Shown piece by piece: positions 34,535 to 44,534 of a stretch of DNA of 64,000 nucleotides (positions are counted from its first letter, which is position 1; every line of letters begins with the position of its first letter). A program made the position numbers and the translations under genes. A model generated the notes under the pieces. That model did no database searches. It was not told where the DNA came from and saw only the letters and a program-made list of their open reading frames with translations. The stretch is from Swaminathania salitolerans. GTDB taxonomy: Bacteria; Pseudomonadota; Alphaproteobacteria; Acetobacterales; Acetobacteraceae. The DNA is taken from NCBI RefSeq assembly GCF_007988945.1, contig NZ_BJVC01000001.1, forward strand, positions 124,001-188,000, in the 5' to 3' direction.

Positions 34535-34567
34535 AATGCCCGGATAATGCCCGGATAATGCCCGGAT
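34535..34567. repeat. three perfect 11-bp tandem copies
   Basis: AATGCCCGGAT is repeated three times without mismatch, and a partial fourth copy (AATGC) follows. It lies just after the GH15 gene. Confidence 0.95.
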
Positions 34568-34581
34568 AATGCGATGACGAA

Positions 34582-34598
34582 TTGATAATCGATATCAA
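34582..34598. promoter_or_regulatory. 17-bp palindrome upstream of nuo
   Basis: TTGATA-ATCGA-TATCAA is a perfect 6-bp inverted repeat about 200 bp before nuoA. It resembles an FNR box, but the half-sites are 7 bp apart instead of 4, so an FNR/CRP-type site is not claimed. Confidence 0.35.
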
Positions 34599-34800
34599 CA
34601 AAATCAGGACCGTTTGACTACCAATAATCACGGCTTCGTGTGCTCTCAGTCAGGTGATAGGCAGGGGCTTGATGTGATGCTAGGCAATGGCGCAGTAAAA
34701 AAACCTCTCGACCACTGGCTGTTTTAGTTCGGGAAACGGTGTTGCACGCCGGCTCCCGGGCGCAGGTCATTGGTCCCGTCGGGAATAGGTGGTTGCGCCA

Positions 34801-35256
34801 GTGTCTCAGTTTCTTGCAGATCATGCTCTAGCGATCTATGTGGCCTTCACGGTCGTTTTTCTCTGCATCGTGGTGGCGCTGTCAGCGGCTCTCGGTCCCC
34901 GTCGCGTGGGGGCTGCACGAGGGCGCTCGATGAGCCTTCCCTATGAATCGGGTATTCTCTCGACCGGCTCGGCCCGTATCCGTCTGCCGGTGCAGTACTA
35001 TCTTCTGGCTGTCTTTTTCGTCATTTTCGACGTCGAGAGCGTGTTTATCTACTCCTGGGCCTCGGTGGTGGTTCAGGCAGGCTGGGCCGCCTTCATCACG
35101 GTTCTGACCTTCGTCGTCTTCCTGACGCTCGCTCTGGTCTATCTCTGGCGCAGTGGTGCCCTTGAATGGGGCCCCAAACACCGCCGCATGCCGGTCAAGG
35201 TGCCGCCCAACTCCCCCGTTGAACTTGTCAAAATCCCCGAGCGCGAGGTCGTATAA
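34801..35256 (+). CDS. nuoA: NADH-quinone oxidoreductase subunit A
   Basis: NuoA is a three-helix membrane subunit at the Q-site junction of complex I. The 151-residue product has the conserved loop PYESGI and [12 protein letters not shown] in the second span. The GTG start is preceded by AGGTGG; another in-frame GTG four codons upstream would overlap that site. It is first in the operon nuoA-B-CD-E-F-G-H-I-J-K-L-M-N and sits 2 bp before nuoB. Confidence 0.94.
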   Translation: MSQFLADHALAIYVAFTVVFLCIVVALSAALGPRRVGAARGRSMSLPYESGILSTGSARIRLPVQYYLLAVFFVIFDVESVFIYSWASVVVQAGWAAFITVLTFVVFLTLALVYLWRSGALEWGPKHRRMPVKVPPNSPVELVKIPEREVV

Positions 35257-35258
35257 CG

Positions 35259-35900
35259 ATGACTTGGACTCTTACCTCCGCCGTCGGCGAACCCCGTCTG
35301 CAATCCCCTGAAGATCTTCTGGCGCACGAGGACGTGCGCCGTAACCTCGTTGTGGGCAAGCTTCAGGACTTTATCTCCTGGGGGCAGAAGAACTCGGTCT
35401 GGCCGTTCAATTTCGGCCTGTCCTGCTGTTACGTGGAAATGGCGACGGCCTTCACCAGCCGCTACGATATCGCGCGTTTCGGTTCCGAAGTGCTGCGCGC
35501 CACCCCGCGTGAAGCCGATCTGATTGTGATTGCGGGTACCGTGTTCCGCAAGATGGCCCCGATCGTGAAGTATCTCTACGACCAGATGCTGGAGCCGCGC
35601 TGGGTTATCTCGATGGGCTCCTGCGCCAATTCGGGGGGCATGTACGATATCTACAGCGTCGTGCAGGGCGTCGACAGCTTCCTTCCGGTCGATGTGTATG
35701 TGCCGGGCTGTCCGCCGCGCCCGGATGCCCTGCTCGAAGGGCTGATGCTGCTGCAGGATTCCATCGGCAAGCAGCGCCGTCCGCTCAGCTGGATGGTAGG
35801 CGATCAGGGTGTGACCAAAGTCACGCCGCCCAGCATGCGCGACCTCAAGCGTGAAGAGCGCATGGCGGTCACCAAGCTGCGCACGCCCGACACGATCTGA
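35259..35900 (+). CDS. nuoB: NADH-quinone oxidoreductase subunit B
   Basis: NuoB holds the terminal [4Fe-4S] cluster N2 that reduces quinone. The 213-residue protein has the cluster cysteines 56 and 57 (SCCYVEM), 122 (GSCANSGG) and 151 ([14 protein letters not shown]). Length and the C-terminal extension resemble the E. coli subunit rather than the shorter mitochondrial-type one. Confidence 0.97.
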   Translation: MTWTLTSAVGEPRLQSPEDLLAHEDVRRNLVVGKLQDFISWGQKNSVWPFNFGLSCCYVEMATAFTSRYDIARFGSEVLRATPREADLIVIAGTVFRKMAPIVKYLYDQMLEPRWVISMGSCANSGGMYDIYSVVQGVDSFLPVDVYVPGCPPRPDALLEGLMLLQDSIGKQRRPLSWMVGDQGVTKVTPPSMRDLKREERMAVTKLRTPDTI

Positions 35901-35913
35901 GGAGCCTGCAGCA

Positions 35914-37692
35914 ATGAGCGAAGTTTTCGACAACAGCCGGGCAGCAGGCGCGGGCACAGGTAGCATGGGGGCGGCAGTGGCCGCTTTCCCGCCGCACATG
36001 CTCATGATGGAGGAGGCCACGCGTGATGGCGTGCCGACCTTCTGGGTGTCGCGCGGCCAGATCCGTGCCGTGCTCCAGGCCGTCAAGGCCGGTGGCGCAC
36101 TGCGTATGCTGCTCGACCTGACCTGTGTGGACGAACGCCAGCGCATCCATCGCGACGGTCTTCCGGCTTCCGATTTCACCGTCATCTACCACATCCAGTC
36201 CTTCGACGGGCCGATCGACGAGGTGCGTTTCAAGGTGCCTCTGGCGGCCGATGACGCGAATATCGCCTCGATTACCGATATCTGGCCCAACTCGAACTGG
36301 CTCGAACGCGAAGCCTGGGATCTGTTCGGTGTCGTCTTCGAGGGGCACCCGCATCTCTCGCGCATCCTGACGCCGCCCACCTGGGTCGGGCATCCGCTGC
36401 GCAAGGATCATTATGCCCGCGCGACCGAGCGCCCGCCCTACACCCTCTCCGAGGATCAGGTCTTCGACGAGCAGGAAGCGCTGAGATTCGACCCCGAATC
36501 CTGGGGCATGAAGCGCCATTCCGACAACAGCGACTTCATGTTCCTCAATCTGGGTCCGAACCATCCTTCGGTCCACGGCGTGTTCCGCGTCGTGCTCCAG
36601 CTGGAAGGTGAGTTCATCGTCGATGCGGTGCCCGATATCGGATTCCATCATCGCGGCGCCGAGAAAATGGCCGAGCGCCAGACCTGGCACAGCTACATCC
36701 CCTATACCGACCGCATCGACTATGTCGGCGGGGTGATGAACAACTTCCCCTATGTGATGGGTGTCGAGAAGCTGGCGGGCATCACCGTGCCGCCGCGCGC
36801 GCAGCTCATCCGCATCATGCTGGCCGAGTTCTTCCGTATTTCCAGCCATCTCGTGTTCTACGGAACCATGGTGCAGGATCTGGGTCAGCTCTCGCCGGTC
36901 TTCTACATCTTCACCGATCGCGAGCGCGTTTTCGAGATCATCGAAAAGATCTGCGGTTTCCGCATGCATCCGGCCTTCTTCCGCATCGGCGGCGTGGCGA
37001 TGGATCTGCCGGAGGGCTGGGATGGCGAGGTTCGCGCTTTCCTCGACTATCTGCCCAAGCGTCTGGACGAGTACAACGAACTCGTCATGAAGAACCCGAT
37101 CTTCAAGGCCCGTACCAAGGGCGTTGGCGTCTACAATACCGAAGAAGCCATCGACTGGGGTGTTACGGGGCCGGGGCTGCGCGCCACGGGTCTGGAATGG
37201 GATTACCGCCGCAAGGCGCCCTATTCGGGTTATGACCAGATCGATTTCGATATTCCGACCGCCGTCAACGGCGATTGCTATGACCGCGCTGCGGTGCATA
37301 TCGAAGAGATCCGCCAGAGCCTTCGCATCATCCGCTACTGCCTCGATAACATGCCGGGCGGGCCCTACAAGGCCGAGCATCCGCTGGCTGTCCCGCCGCC
37401 GAAGCCGCGCACGATGCATGACATCGAAACGCTCATCCATCACTTCGTGGGCGTCAGCTGGGGGCCGGTCATTCCGCAGGGCGAGGTGCGCTCCTGCATC
37501 GAGGCGACCAAGGGCCTGAACCAGTATTACCTCGTGAGCGATGGCGGCTCGATGTCCTACCGGACGCGTATCCGCACACCGTCGTTCATTCATCTGCAAC
37601 AGCTTCCGATGCTGTCACGCGGCACCATGATTGCCGATCTGATCGCCATCATCGGAAGCATCGATTTTGTGATGGCCGATGTCGACCGCTGA
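35914..37692 (+). CDS. nuoCD: NADH-quinone oxidoreductase subunit C/D (fused)
   Basis: One 592-residue polypeptide combines the 30-kDa (NuoC) and 49-kDa (NuoD) subunits. The C part ends with [20 protein letters not shown] and RILTPPTW; the D part starts with [20 protein letters not shown], followed by [14 protein letters not shown] and [14 protein letters not shown]-like quinone-site residues. Fusion is usual in gammaproteobacteria, while most alphaproteobacteria keep nuoC and nuoD separate. Start MSEVFDNS has GGAG upstream. The 3' end overlaps nuoE by 14 bp. Confidence 0.97.
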   Translation: MSEVFDNSRAAGAGTGSMGAAVAAFPPHMLMMEEATRDGVPTFWVSRGQIRAVLQAVKAGGALRMLLDLTCVDERQRIHRDGLPASDFTVIYHIQSFDGPIDEVRFKVPLAADDANIASITDIWPNSNWLEREAWDLFGVVFEGHPHLSRILTPPTWVGHPLRKDHYARATERPPYTLSEDQVFDEQEALRFDPESWGMKRHSDNSDFMFLNLGPNHPSVHGVFRVVLQLEGEFIVDAVPDIGFHHRGAEKMAERQTWHSYIPYTDRIDYVGGVMNNFPYVMGVEKLAGITVPPRAQLIRIMLAEFFRISSHLVFYGTMVQDLGQLSPVFYIFTDRERVFEIIEKICGFRMHPAFFRIGGVAMDLPEGWDGEVRAFLDYLPKRLDEYNELVMKNPIFKARTKGVGVYNTEEAIDWGVTGPGLRATGLEWDYRRKAPYSGYDQIDFDIPTAVNGDCYDRAAVHIEEIRQSLRIIRYCLDNMPGGPYKAEHPLAVPPPKPRTMHDIETLIHHFVGVSWGPVIPQGEVRSCIEATKGLNQYYLVSDGGSMSYRTRIRTPSFIHLQQLPMLSRGTMIADLIAIIGSIDFVMADVDR

Positions 37693-38188
37693 ACTCACGG
37701 CGCAGGACGCCGAACTCCCCAAGGATCTCGTCGATACCTTCATCGACATGGCGGCCCATGAGCATCACCCGCGCGGCGCCGCCATCGAGGCGCTGCGTCT
37801 GGTGCAGGAACGCTTCGGCTGGATCAACGACGCGCATCTCGCCCATACGGCACGGATCCTGGGCATGTCCCAGGCCGATCTGGACGGGATCGCCACCTAT
37901 TTCAACCTGCTGTTCCGCAAGCCGGTCGGCAAGAACGTGGTCATGCTCTGTGACTCCGTCTCCTGCTACATCATGGGTGCCGAGCAGACACGCGAGCGCC
38001 TGTGCAGGAAGCTGGGCGTAAAAATGGGCGAGACGACGCCGGATGGTGAATTCACCGTCCTGCCCATCGTCTGCCTCGGTCATTGCGACCACGCCCCGGC
38101 CATGCTGGTCGGCAAGGATCTGTTCGGTCCTGTCCGTCCGGAAGACATTGACGGCATCATCGACGACATTCGGGCGAGGAAGAAGTGA
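37679..38188 (+). CDS. nuoE: NADH-quinone oxidoreductase subunit E
   Basis: NuoE carries the N1a [2Fe-2S] cluster next to the FMN subunit. The 169-residue thioredoxin-like protein has the four ligands C91, C96 (CDSVSC) and C132, C136 (CLGHC). Its start lies within the last codons of nuoCD and its stop overlaps the nuoF start (TGATG). Confidence 0.95.
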   Translation: MSTAELTAQDAELPKDLVDTFIDMAAHEHHPRGAAIEALRLVQERFGWINDAHLAHTARILGMSQADLDGIATYFNLLFRKPVGKNVVMLCDSVSCYIMGAEQTRERLCRKLGVKMGETTPDGEFTVLPIVCLGHCDHAPAMLVGKDLFGPVRPEDIDGIIDDIRARKK

Positions 38189-39504
38189 TGACAGGTCTGA
38201 ACCCCGAAAAGCAGCCGCTTCTGGCGCTCGTCGATCGCGAGACGCCACTCGACCCGGCTGGCTATGACAGGAAGGGTGGCTGGCGCGGTCTGCGCCGTGC
38301 CCTTGGCATGAGCCCTGCGGAAATCATCACCGAGGTGACGGAGTCCAAGCTGCGCGGACGCGGCGGCGCCGGTTTCAGCACCGGCATGAAATGGAGCTTC
38401 GTCCCCAAGGAATCCTCCAAGGAGCGCCTCAAATACATCGTCGCCAATGGTGACGAGATGGAGCCGGGCACTTTCAAGGACCGTATGCTCGTCGAGGGCA
38501 ATCCGCTCCAGCTCATCGAAGGCATGATCATCTCGGCCTACGCCATCCAGGCACGGCACGGCATCATCTTCCTGCGCGGCGAGTATCATCTGGGTCTGGA
38601 GCGTCTCCAGCAGGCGGTCATCCAGGCGCGCGAAGCCGGTTTCCTCGGGGAAAACATCCTCGGCTCGGGCTTCGATTTCGACCTGCACGTCCATCCCTCC
38701 GCCGGTCGCTATATCTGCGGTGAGGAAACGGCCCTGATCACGGCGCTGGAAGGCCGTCGCGCCAACCCGCGCGCCAAGCCGCCTTTCCCGCAGATCGGCG
38801 GTCTGTGGGGCGCGCCGACGGTCGTGAACAATATCGAGACCTTCAGCAATATCCCGCATATCCTGGCCAATGGCACGGAGTGGTATCTGGGGCTGAGCGC
38901 CTGCGCCGATGGCGGCACCAAGCTCTACGGCGTCAGCGGTCGCGCCAAGCGTCCGGGTGTGTTCGAACTGCCTCTGGGCACGTCGCTCGGCGTGATCCTG
39001 AACGAATGCGCCGGCGGCATGCAGGACGGCTACAAGCTGCGCGCCTTCCTGCCCGGCGGCGCCTCGACCGCGTTCCTCGGGGCCGAACATGCTGACATCA
39101 TCATGGATTACCCGACGCCGGAAAAGGCGGGCAGCCGCCTCGGCACGGGTCTGGCCATCCTGCTCGACGACAAGACCAGCCCGATCGGGATGATCCGAAA
39201 TCTCGAGCATTTCTTTGCGCAGGAATCCTGTGGCTGGTGCACGCCCTGTCGTGACGGCCTGCCCTGGGTCGAGCGTCTTCTGATCGCCATCGAGGAAGGG
39301 CGCGGCACGCAGGAGGATATCGATCGCCTCCATGACGCGGCCCGCCTGATCGGCCCGATGGGGCGTACCTTCTGCGCCCATGCGCCGGGTGCGATCGCGC
39401 CTCTGGCCAGCGGCCTGAAGATGTTCGCCGAGGATTTCCAGCGAATGGTTAGCAAGCCCGCCTCCGGCACCGCAGAGAGCGGCGCCGCAGGGCAGGCGGC
39501 TTAG
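38188..39504 (+). CDS. nuoF: NADH-quinone oxidoreductase subunit F
   Basis: NuoF binds NADH, FMN and the N3 [4Fe-4S] cluster. The 438-residue protein has the FMN/NADH glycine loop GRGGAGFSTGMKW, the motif GEETALITALEG and the cluster ligands C348, C351, C354 (SCGWCTPC) and C396. ATG is in the TGATG junction; a GTG one codon upstream is less likely. Confidence 0.97.
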   Translation: MTGLNPEKQPLLALVDRETPLDPAGYDRKGGWRGLRRALGMSPAEIITEVTESKLRGRGGAGFSTGMKWSFVPKESSKERLKYIVANGDEMEPGTFKDRMLVEGNPLQLIEGMIISAYAIQARHGIIFLRGEYHLGLERLQQAVIQAREAGFLGENILGSGFDFDLHVHPSAGRYICGEETALITALEGRRANPRAKPPFPQIGGLWGAPTVVNNIETFSNIPHILANGTEWYLGLSACADGGTKLYGVSGRAKRPGVFELPLGTSLGVILNECAGGMQDGYKLRAFLPGGASTAFLGAEHADIIMDYPTPEKAGSRLGTGLAILLDDKTSPIGMIRNLEHFFAQESCGWCTPCRDGLPWVERLLIAIEEGRGTQEDIDRLHDAARLIGPMGRTFCAHAPGAIAPLASGLKMFAEDFQRMVSKPASGTAESGAAGQAA

Positions 39505-39517
39505 GAGGAACGGCCCG

Positions 39518-42226
39518 ATGGCAAAAATCGTAATCGACGGCCGCGAGGTTGAAGCACGTTCAGACGTGAACCTTCTGCAGGCCTGTCTCGAGGCAGGGGA
39601 AGACCTGCCCTATTTCTGCTGGCACCCGGAACTCGGGTCTGTCGGTGCATGCCGCCAGTGCGCCGTCAAGCAATATGCCAATGCCGAGGACACGCGCGGC
39701 CGTATCGTCATGGCCTGCATGACGCCGGTGACCGAAGGCGCGATCATCTCGGTCGAGGACCCCGAAGCCAAGGAGTTCCGCGGCGAGGTGGTCGAATGGC
39801 TGATGACGAACCACCCGCATGACTGCCCGGTCTGTGAGGAAGGTGGTGAATGCCATCTCCAGGACATGACCGTCATGACCGGTCATCGCGAGCGTCGCTA
39901 TCGCTTCGACAAGCGCACCCACAACAATCAGGATCTCGGTCCTTTCGTGAAGCACGAAATGAACCGCTGCATCGCGTGCTATCGTTGCGTGCGCTTCTAT
40001 CGCGACTATGCGGGCGGTCAGGATCTGGGCGTGTTTGCCTCGCATAACAACGTCTATTTCGGCCGTCATGAGAGCGGCACGCTGGAGAGCCCCTTCTCCG
40101 GTAACCTCATCGAGGTCTGCCCGACCGGCGTGTTCACCGACAAACCGTTCTCGAAGATGTACAGCCGCAAATGGGACATGCGCGGTGCACCGTCTGTCTG
40201 CTCAAATTGCGCAACGGGCTGCAACACCATCATCAATGAGCGCGCCGGCAAGGTTCGCCGCACGCTCAACCGCTATAATGATGAGGTAAACCGCTACTTC
40301 CTGTGCGATCGCGGTCGTTTCGGTCATGGCTGGGTCAACGCCCCCACGCGTCTGCGTTCGGCCGGTTATGTGATCAATGGCGACATGACGCCGGTACCGG
40401 CCCAGGCCGCGCTGGATCATTTCGGCAAGATCGCGGCTTCGGGCAGGCTGGTGGGTATCGGCTCGCCACGCGCTTCGCTGGAATCCAACTACGCCCTGCG
40501 CAAGCTCGTCGGTGCCGGGAACTTCTCGACCGGCATGGCCGAGCCGGAGCACAGCCTGGTCAAGCTGGCCGTGTCGCTTCTGGCCGCTGGCCCGGCGCGC
40601 ATCGCCACCATGCACGAGATGGAACAGGCCGACGGCGCCCTGATCCTGGGTGAGGATGTCTCGGCAACCTCGCCGCGCATGAGTCTCGCTCTGCGCCAGA
40701 TCAAGCGTACGGCCTTCAACAAGGCTGCCGATCAGGCCCGCGTTCCGCACTGGATGGATGCCTCGGTCCGCACGCTGGGTCAGGACACGATCTCGCCGCT
40801 CTTCGTGGTCTCTCCCACGGTGACCGATCTGGACGGTTTCGCGCAGGACGCCATCCGCGCCATGCCGGAAGATGCCGCGCGTCTCGGTTTCGCCATCGCG
40901 CACCGCATCGATGCATCGGCTCCCGATGTGGCCGGTCTGAGCGAGGCCGAGGCGGCTTCCGCTTCGCGCATTGCCGAAGGCCTGCTGGCAGCCGAGAAGC
41001 CGCTTCTGGTCTCGGGTCTGCAATACGCTTCCGCCGCCCTGCTTCAGGCGACCGCGAATATCGCGTCCGCTCTGGCCGCCAGGGGCAAGACGCCGCTGAT
41101 CAGCTTCGTCCTGCCGGAAGCCAACTCCATGGGCCTCGCGCTGATGGGCGGGCTCTCGCTCGACGAGATTGCGGCCCAGACTGCCGATGCCACGCTGATC
41201 GTCCTCGAGAACGATCTGAGCCGCCGCCTCGATGGTGCGCAGTTCGAGGCGCTGGTGGGCAGCGCGGCCAGTCTGGTCGTGCTCGATCATTCTGTCACCC
41301 CGACGGCCATTCGCTCGCAGGTCACGTTCCCTTCGGCAGCCTATTCCGAAACGGATGGCACGCTGGTCAGCGCCGAAGGCCGCGCCCAGCGTTTCCTCCA
41401 GGTGGTCTATCCCGACGCGCCGCTCCAGGCGGGCTGGCGCTGGATTGCCGATATGGCGCAGGCGGCCGGCCTCAGCCATGTGCAGCCCTGGGCCAGGCTG
41501 GACGATCTGATCGCGGAAATCGCCGCGACGATGCCGGTCTTTGCCCGTATCCCCGAGGCGGCACCGGCTGCGGATTACGAGCTCGAAGGCACGCCGCTGC
41601 GCAGCCAGACGCATCGCGTCAGCGGGCGCACGGCCATCCGCGCGAATATCAGCGTGCGTGACATTCCGCCGCCCAGCTCGCCCGACACGCCGCTGCATTC
41701 CACCATGGAAGGCTCCTACAGCACCGATATGCCCGGAACGCTCATACCGTTCTATCAGGTGCCGGGCTGGAACTCGGAGCAGTCGCTGAACCGTTTCCAG
41801 CAGGAAATCGGCGGAAAGATGCGCGGTGGCGATTGCGGCGTGCGTCTGATCGACGCGGCGGGAGGCTCCGGCACGTTCTCGTCCGGAATACCGGAGGCGT
41901 TCCGCGCCCGTGCGGGGCAGGTCATGCTCCTTCCCGAGGCGCGCGTGTTCGGCACCGATGAGATGAGCATGATGGCCCAGCCGATTGCCGATCGTGCCGC
42001 CCCTGCCGTGGTGCGTGTCGGCGGCACGGTGGCCGAGGGTGCCCGGGTTCGCCTGTCGCTCGGCGGTGAGATCTTCACGGTCGATGCCGTGTCCGATCCG
42101 TCCCTGCCCGAGGGCGTTGCGACCTGCCCGCCCCATATGGTGTCCCGTTCCTGGTCTGTGCCGGAATGGGTCTCGCTTGAAATCACGGCGCCTGCCGAGC
42201 GTGTTGGAACGGAGAGCGCGGTATGA
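39518..42226 (+). CDS. nuoG: NADH-quinone oxidoreductase subunit G
   Basis: NuoG is the large iron-sulfur subunit of the peripheral arm. The 902-residue protein starts with a [2Fe-2S] ferredoxin domain (CWHPELGSVGACRQC), an N5-type HxxxCxxC motif HPHDCPVCEEGGEC, N4 ligands CIACYRC, and the molybdopterin-like domain. An additional CSNCATGC, with a later Cys in FLCDRGRF, fits the N7 cluster found in E. coli-type NuoG. That agrees with the fused nuoCD. AGGAGG-like GGAGGAA precedes the ATG. The stop overlaps nuoH. Confidence 0.96.
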   Translation: MAKIVIDGREVEARSDVNLLQACLEAGEDLPYFCWHPELGSVGACRQCAVKQYANAEDTRGRIVMACMTPVTEGAIISVEDPEAKEFRGEVVEWLMTNHPHDCPVCEEGGECHLQDMTVMTGHRERRYRFDKRTHNNQDLGPFVKHEMNRCIACYRCVRFYRDYAGGQDLGVFASHNNVYFGRHESGTLESPFSGNLIEVCPTGVFTDKPFSKMYSRKWDMRGAPSVCSNCATGCNTIINERAGKVRRTLNRYNDEVNRYFLCDRGRFGHGWVNAPTRLRSAGYVINGDMTPVPAQAALDHFGKIAASGRLVGIGSPRASLESNYALRKLVGAGNFSTGMAEPEHSLVKLAVSLLAAGPARIATMHEMEQADGALILGEDVSATSPRMSLALRQIKRTAFNKAADQARVPHWMDASVRTLGQDTISPLFVVSPTVTDLDGFAQDAIRAMPEDAARLGFAIAHRIDASAPDVAGLSEAEAASASRIAEGLLAAEKPLLVSGLQYASAALLQATANIASALAARGKTPLISFVLPEANSMGLALMGGLSLDEIAAQTADATLIVLENDLSRRLDGAQFEALVGSAASLVVLDHSVTPTAIRSQVTFPSAAYSETDGTLVSAEGRAQRFLQVVYPDAPLQAGWRWIADMAQAAGLSHVQPWARLDDLIAEIAATMPVFARIPEAAPAADYELEGTPLRSQTHRVSGRTAIRANISVRDIPPPSSPDTPLHSTMEGSYSTDMPGTLIPFYQVPGWNSEQSLNRFQQEIGGKMRGGDCGVRLIDAAGGSGTFSSGIPEAFRARAGQVMLLPEARVFGTDEMSMMAQPIADRAAPAVVRVGGTVAEGARVRLSLGGEIFTVDAVSDPSLPEGVATCPPHMVSRSWSVPEWVSLEITAPAERVGTESAV

Positions 42227-43185
42227 TGTCGATCATCTGGCCCATTCTTGTGATCGTCGTGACCGTTTTCGGCGTCCTCGGGGTCGCCGCGGTCTCGACC
42301 ATGCTGGAGCGGCGCCTGCTCGGCGTGTTCCAGGATCGTCCCGGCCCGAACCGGGTCGGCCCGTTCGGCCTGTTCCAGGTCATCGCCGACGCGATGAAGA
42401 TGCTGTTCAAGCAGGACTGGATTCCGCCTTTCGCCGACAAGCCCGTCTTTCTCATCGCTCCCATCATCGGCTTTCTGGCCGTGCTGCTCTGCTTCGGCGT
42501 GGTGCCCATCACCCCGATCTGGAGTGTGGCGGGCAATCTCAATGTCGGACTGCTCTTCATTTTCGGTATGCTGGGCCTTGGCGTCTATTCCGTCGTTCTT
42601 GCCGGATGGTCGTCGAACAACAAATACGCCCTGCTCGGCGGCATGCGTGCTGCCGCCCAGATGATCTCCTATGAGGTCTTCATGGGACTTTCCGTCATGG
42701 GAGTCGTGATGGCGGCCGGCTCGTTCAGCATCCGCGACATCGTCGATGCGCAGACGAATTGCTGGTTCATCATTCCGCAATTTCTCGGCGCGGTGATCTT
42801 CTTTCTGGCGGGCGTGGCCGAAACCCACCGTCTGCCCTTCGATTTCCCCGAAGGCGAAAACGAGATCGGCGCGGGGTTCCACACCGAGTATTCGGGCATG
42901 AAGTTCGGCATGTTCTATCTGGCCGAATATGCCGGGGTCGCGCTCAGCTCCGCTCTCGTTACCACGCTTTATCTCGGTGGCTGGCACGGGCCGCTGCTCC
43001 CGCCCTTCCTGTGGTTTGCGATCAAGGTCTTCCTGCTGATCTGCTTCTACATCCTGTTGCGCGCAGCCTTGCCCCGTCCCCGTTACGACCAGCTGATGTC
43101 TTTCGGCTGGAAGGTTCTTCTGCCGCTATCTTTGCTCAACATTCTGGTCACCGGCGCGGTCGTTCTGCTGCGCGCGGGCGTCTGA
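42223..43185 (+). CDS. nuoH: NADH-quinone oxidoreductase subunit H
   Basis: NuoH forms the quinone cavity and connects to the proton channels. The 320-residue protein has about eight helices, the loop [12 protein letters not shown] and the charged E-channel motif [20 protein letters not shown]. It is joined to nuoG by an ATGA overlap. Confidence 0.97.
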   Translation: MMSIIWPILVIVVTVFGVLGVAAVSTMLERRLLGVFQDRPGPNRVGPFGLFQVIADAMKMLFKQDWIPPFADKPVFLIAPIIGFLAVLLCFGVVPITPIWSVAGNLNVGLLFIFGMLGLGVYSVVLAGWSSNNKYALLGGMRAAAQMISYEVFMGLSVMGVVMAAGSFSIRDIVDAQTNCWFIIPQFLGAVIFFLAGVAETHRLPFDFPEGENEIGAGFHTEYSGMKFGMFYLAEYAGVALSSALVTTLYLGGWHGPLLPPFLWFAIKVFLLICFYILLRAALPRPRYDQLMSFGWKVLLPLSLLNILVTGAVVLLRAGV

Positions 43186-43198
43186 GAGGGGACGCGCC

Positions 43199-43711
43199 AT
43201 GCTCGGTATCATCCGCACCATATGGATGACGTTCCTGCATATGTTTCATCGCAATGAAACGGTGCAGTATCCGGACGTCAAACCCTATCTGTCGCCCCGT
43301 TATCGCGGTCGCATCGTTCTCACCCGGGATCCGGGCGGCGAAGAACGATGCGTTGCCTGCAACCTCTGCGCCGCGGCCTGTCCCGTGGATTGCATCAGCC
43401 TCCAGAAGGGAGAGAGGGAGGGGCGCTGGTATCCGGAGTTCTTCCAGATCAACTTCTCGCGCTGCATTTTCTGCGGCTTCTGCGAGGAGGCGTGCCCGAC
43501 CTATGCCATCCAGCTCACCCCGGATTTCGAGATGAGCGAGTATGTGCGCCAGAACCTGGTCTACGAGAAGGAAGATCTCCTGATCAGCGGGCCGGGCAAG
43601 GTCCACGACTACAGCTTCTATAATGTTTCGGGGCTCAAGATCCCGGGCAAGAACAAGGGTGAAGCCGAAAATGAAGCCAAGCCTGTCGATATCCATGCGC
43701 TGATGCCCTGA
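43199..43711 (+). CDS. nuoI: NADH-quinone oxidoreductase subunit I
   Basis: NuoI holds clusters N6a and N6b. The 170-residue protein has two 4Fe-4S motifs: C51-C54-C57-C61 ([12 protein letters not shown]) and C89-C92-C95-C99 ([12 protein letters not shown]). [18 protein letters not shown] precedes the first motif, as in the family. It is 2 bp before nuoJ. Confidence 0.97.
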   Translation: MLGIIRTIWMTFLHMFHRNETVQYPDVKPYLSPRYRGRIVLTRDPGGEERCVACNLCAAACPVDCISLQKGEREGRWYPEFFQINFSRCIFCGFCEEACPTYAIQLTPDFEMSEYVRQNLVYEKEDLLISGPGKVHDYSFYNVSGLKIPGKNKGEAENEAKPVDIHALMP

Positions 43712-43713
43712 TC

Positions 43714-44217
43714 ATGAACATCGTGCTTGAACTCTATGGGTTGATTGCCATCGGCGCGACTGCGTTGGCGATCACCCGCACCATTCCCGTCCACGGCCTG
43801 CTCTATCTGGTCGTCTCCCTTCTGGCGCTCGCCTGCATGTTCGACGAGCTCGGCGCACCTTTCGCGGCGATGCTCGAAATCATCGTCTATGCCGGGGCCA
43901 TCATTGTCCTGTTCGTTTTCGTGGTCATGATGATCAATCTGGGCCAGCCGGACCAGCTGCGCGAAAAAGGCTGGTTTGCAGGCGGCGCCTGGATCGGCCC
44001 TGGCGTCATCGCGGCGCTGCTCATGGGGCTGCTCGTCTATGGCACGCAACGCAGCACGATGGCCGTGGGAACCGCCGGAACGCCGATCGGACCCCAGCAG
44101 GTCGGGCTCACGCTTTACGGTCCGTATATCCTGACCGTCGAGCTGTCTTCGTTCCTGCTCCTCGCAGGGCTCGTGAGCGCCTATCACATCGGCCGCCGCA
44201 TCGGAGGGAAATCCTGA
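43714..44217 (+). CDS. nuoJ: NADH-quinone oxidoreductase subunit J
   Basis: NuoJ is a five-helix membrane subunit between NuoA/H and NuoK. The 167-residue protein has [18 protein letters not shown], the conserved third-helix pi-bulge segment, and FAAMLE before it. The stop is 1 bp before nuoK. Confidence 0.95.
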   Translation: MNIVLELYGLIAIGATALAITRTIPVHGLLYLVVSLLALACMFDELGAPFAAMLEIIVYAGAIIVLFVFVVMMINLGQPDQLREKGWFAGGAWIGPGVIAALLMGLLVYGTQRSTMAVGTAGTPIGPQQVGLTLYGPYILTVELSSFLLLAGLVSAYHIGRRIGGKS

Positions 44218-44218
44218 T

Positions 44219-44530
44219 ATGAATGCTGCCGATCCCAATGGCGCGCTCATCGTCGCCGTCATTCTCTTTTCGCTCGGTGCGCTCGGCGTGCTCGTGCGTC
44301 GCAACCTGCTGTTCATGCTGATGTCGACGGAAGTCATGCTGAATGCGGCCTGCCTGGCCTTCATTGCGGCAGGCAATCGCTGGCATCTCGCCGACGGTCA
44401 GGTCATGTTCATCATGATCGTCGCGTTCGCGGCTGCGGAATCCGCCGTGGGTCTTGCCATCATCCTGCGTATGCATGCCGCCGGACGTGCCACGCTTGAC
44501 GCCGATACCGGCAATCGTCTGGGGGGTTAG
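44219..44530 (+). CDS. nuoK: NADH-quinone oxidoreductase subunit K
   Basis: NuoK is a three-helix proton-channel subunit. The 103-residue protein has the channel glutamates in [14 protein letters not shown] and [15 protein letters not shown]. This length is normal for the family. Confidence 0.95.
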   Translation: MNAADPNGALIVAVILFSLGALGVLVRRNLLFMLMSTEVMLNAACLAFIAAGNRWHLADGQVMFIMIVAFAAAESAVGLAIILRMHAAGRATLDADTGNRLGG

Positions 44531-44534
44531 TCTC

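Larger units (their letters stand above)
34498..34800 (+). promoter_or_regulatory. nuo operon upstream region
   Basis: This 303-bp gap has no gene. It contains a tandem repeat, an AT-rich palindrome, a TTGACT hexamer (34614-34619) and A/T tracts near 34695 and 34723. It must hold the nuo promoter, but no -10 box with good spacing to TTGACT could be chosen. Confidence 0.5.

Noticed and set aside
34535-34567. CRISPR-like direct repeats
   Set aside because: Units are 11 bp and directly adjacent with no spacers.
34582-34598. FNR box upstream of nuo
   Set aside because: The TTGAT and ATCAA half-sites are separated by 7 bp, while FNR needs 4 bp.
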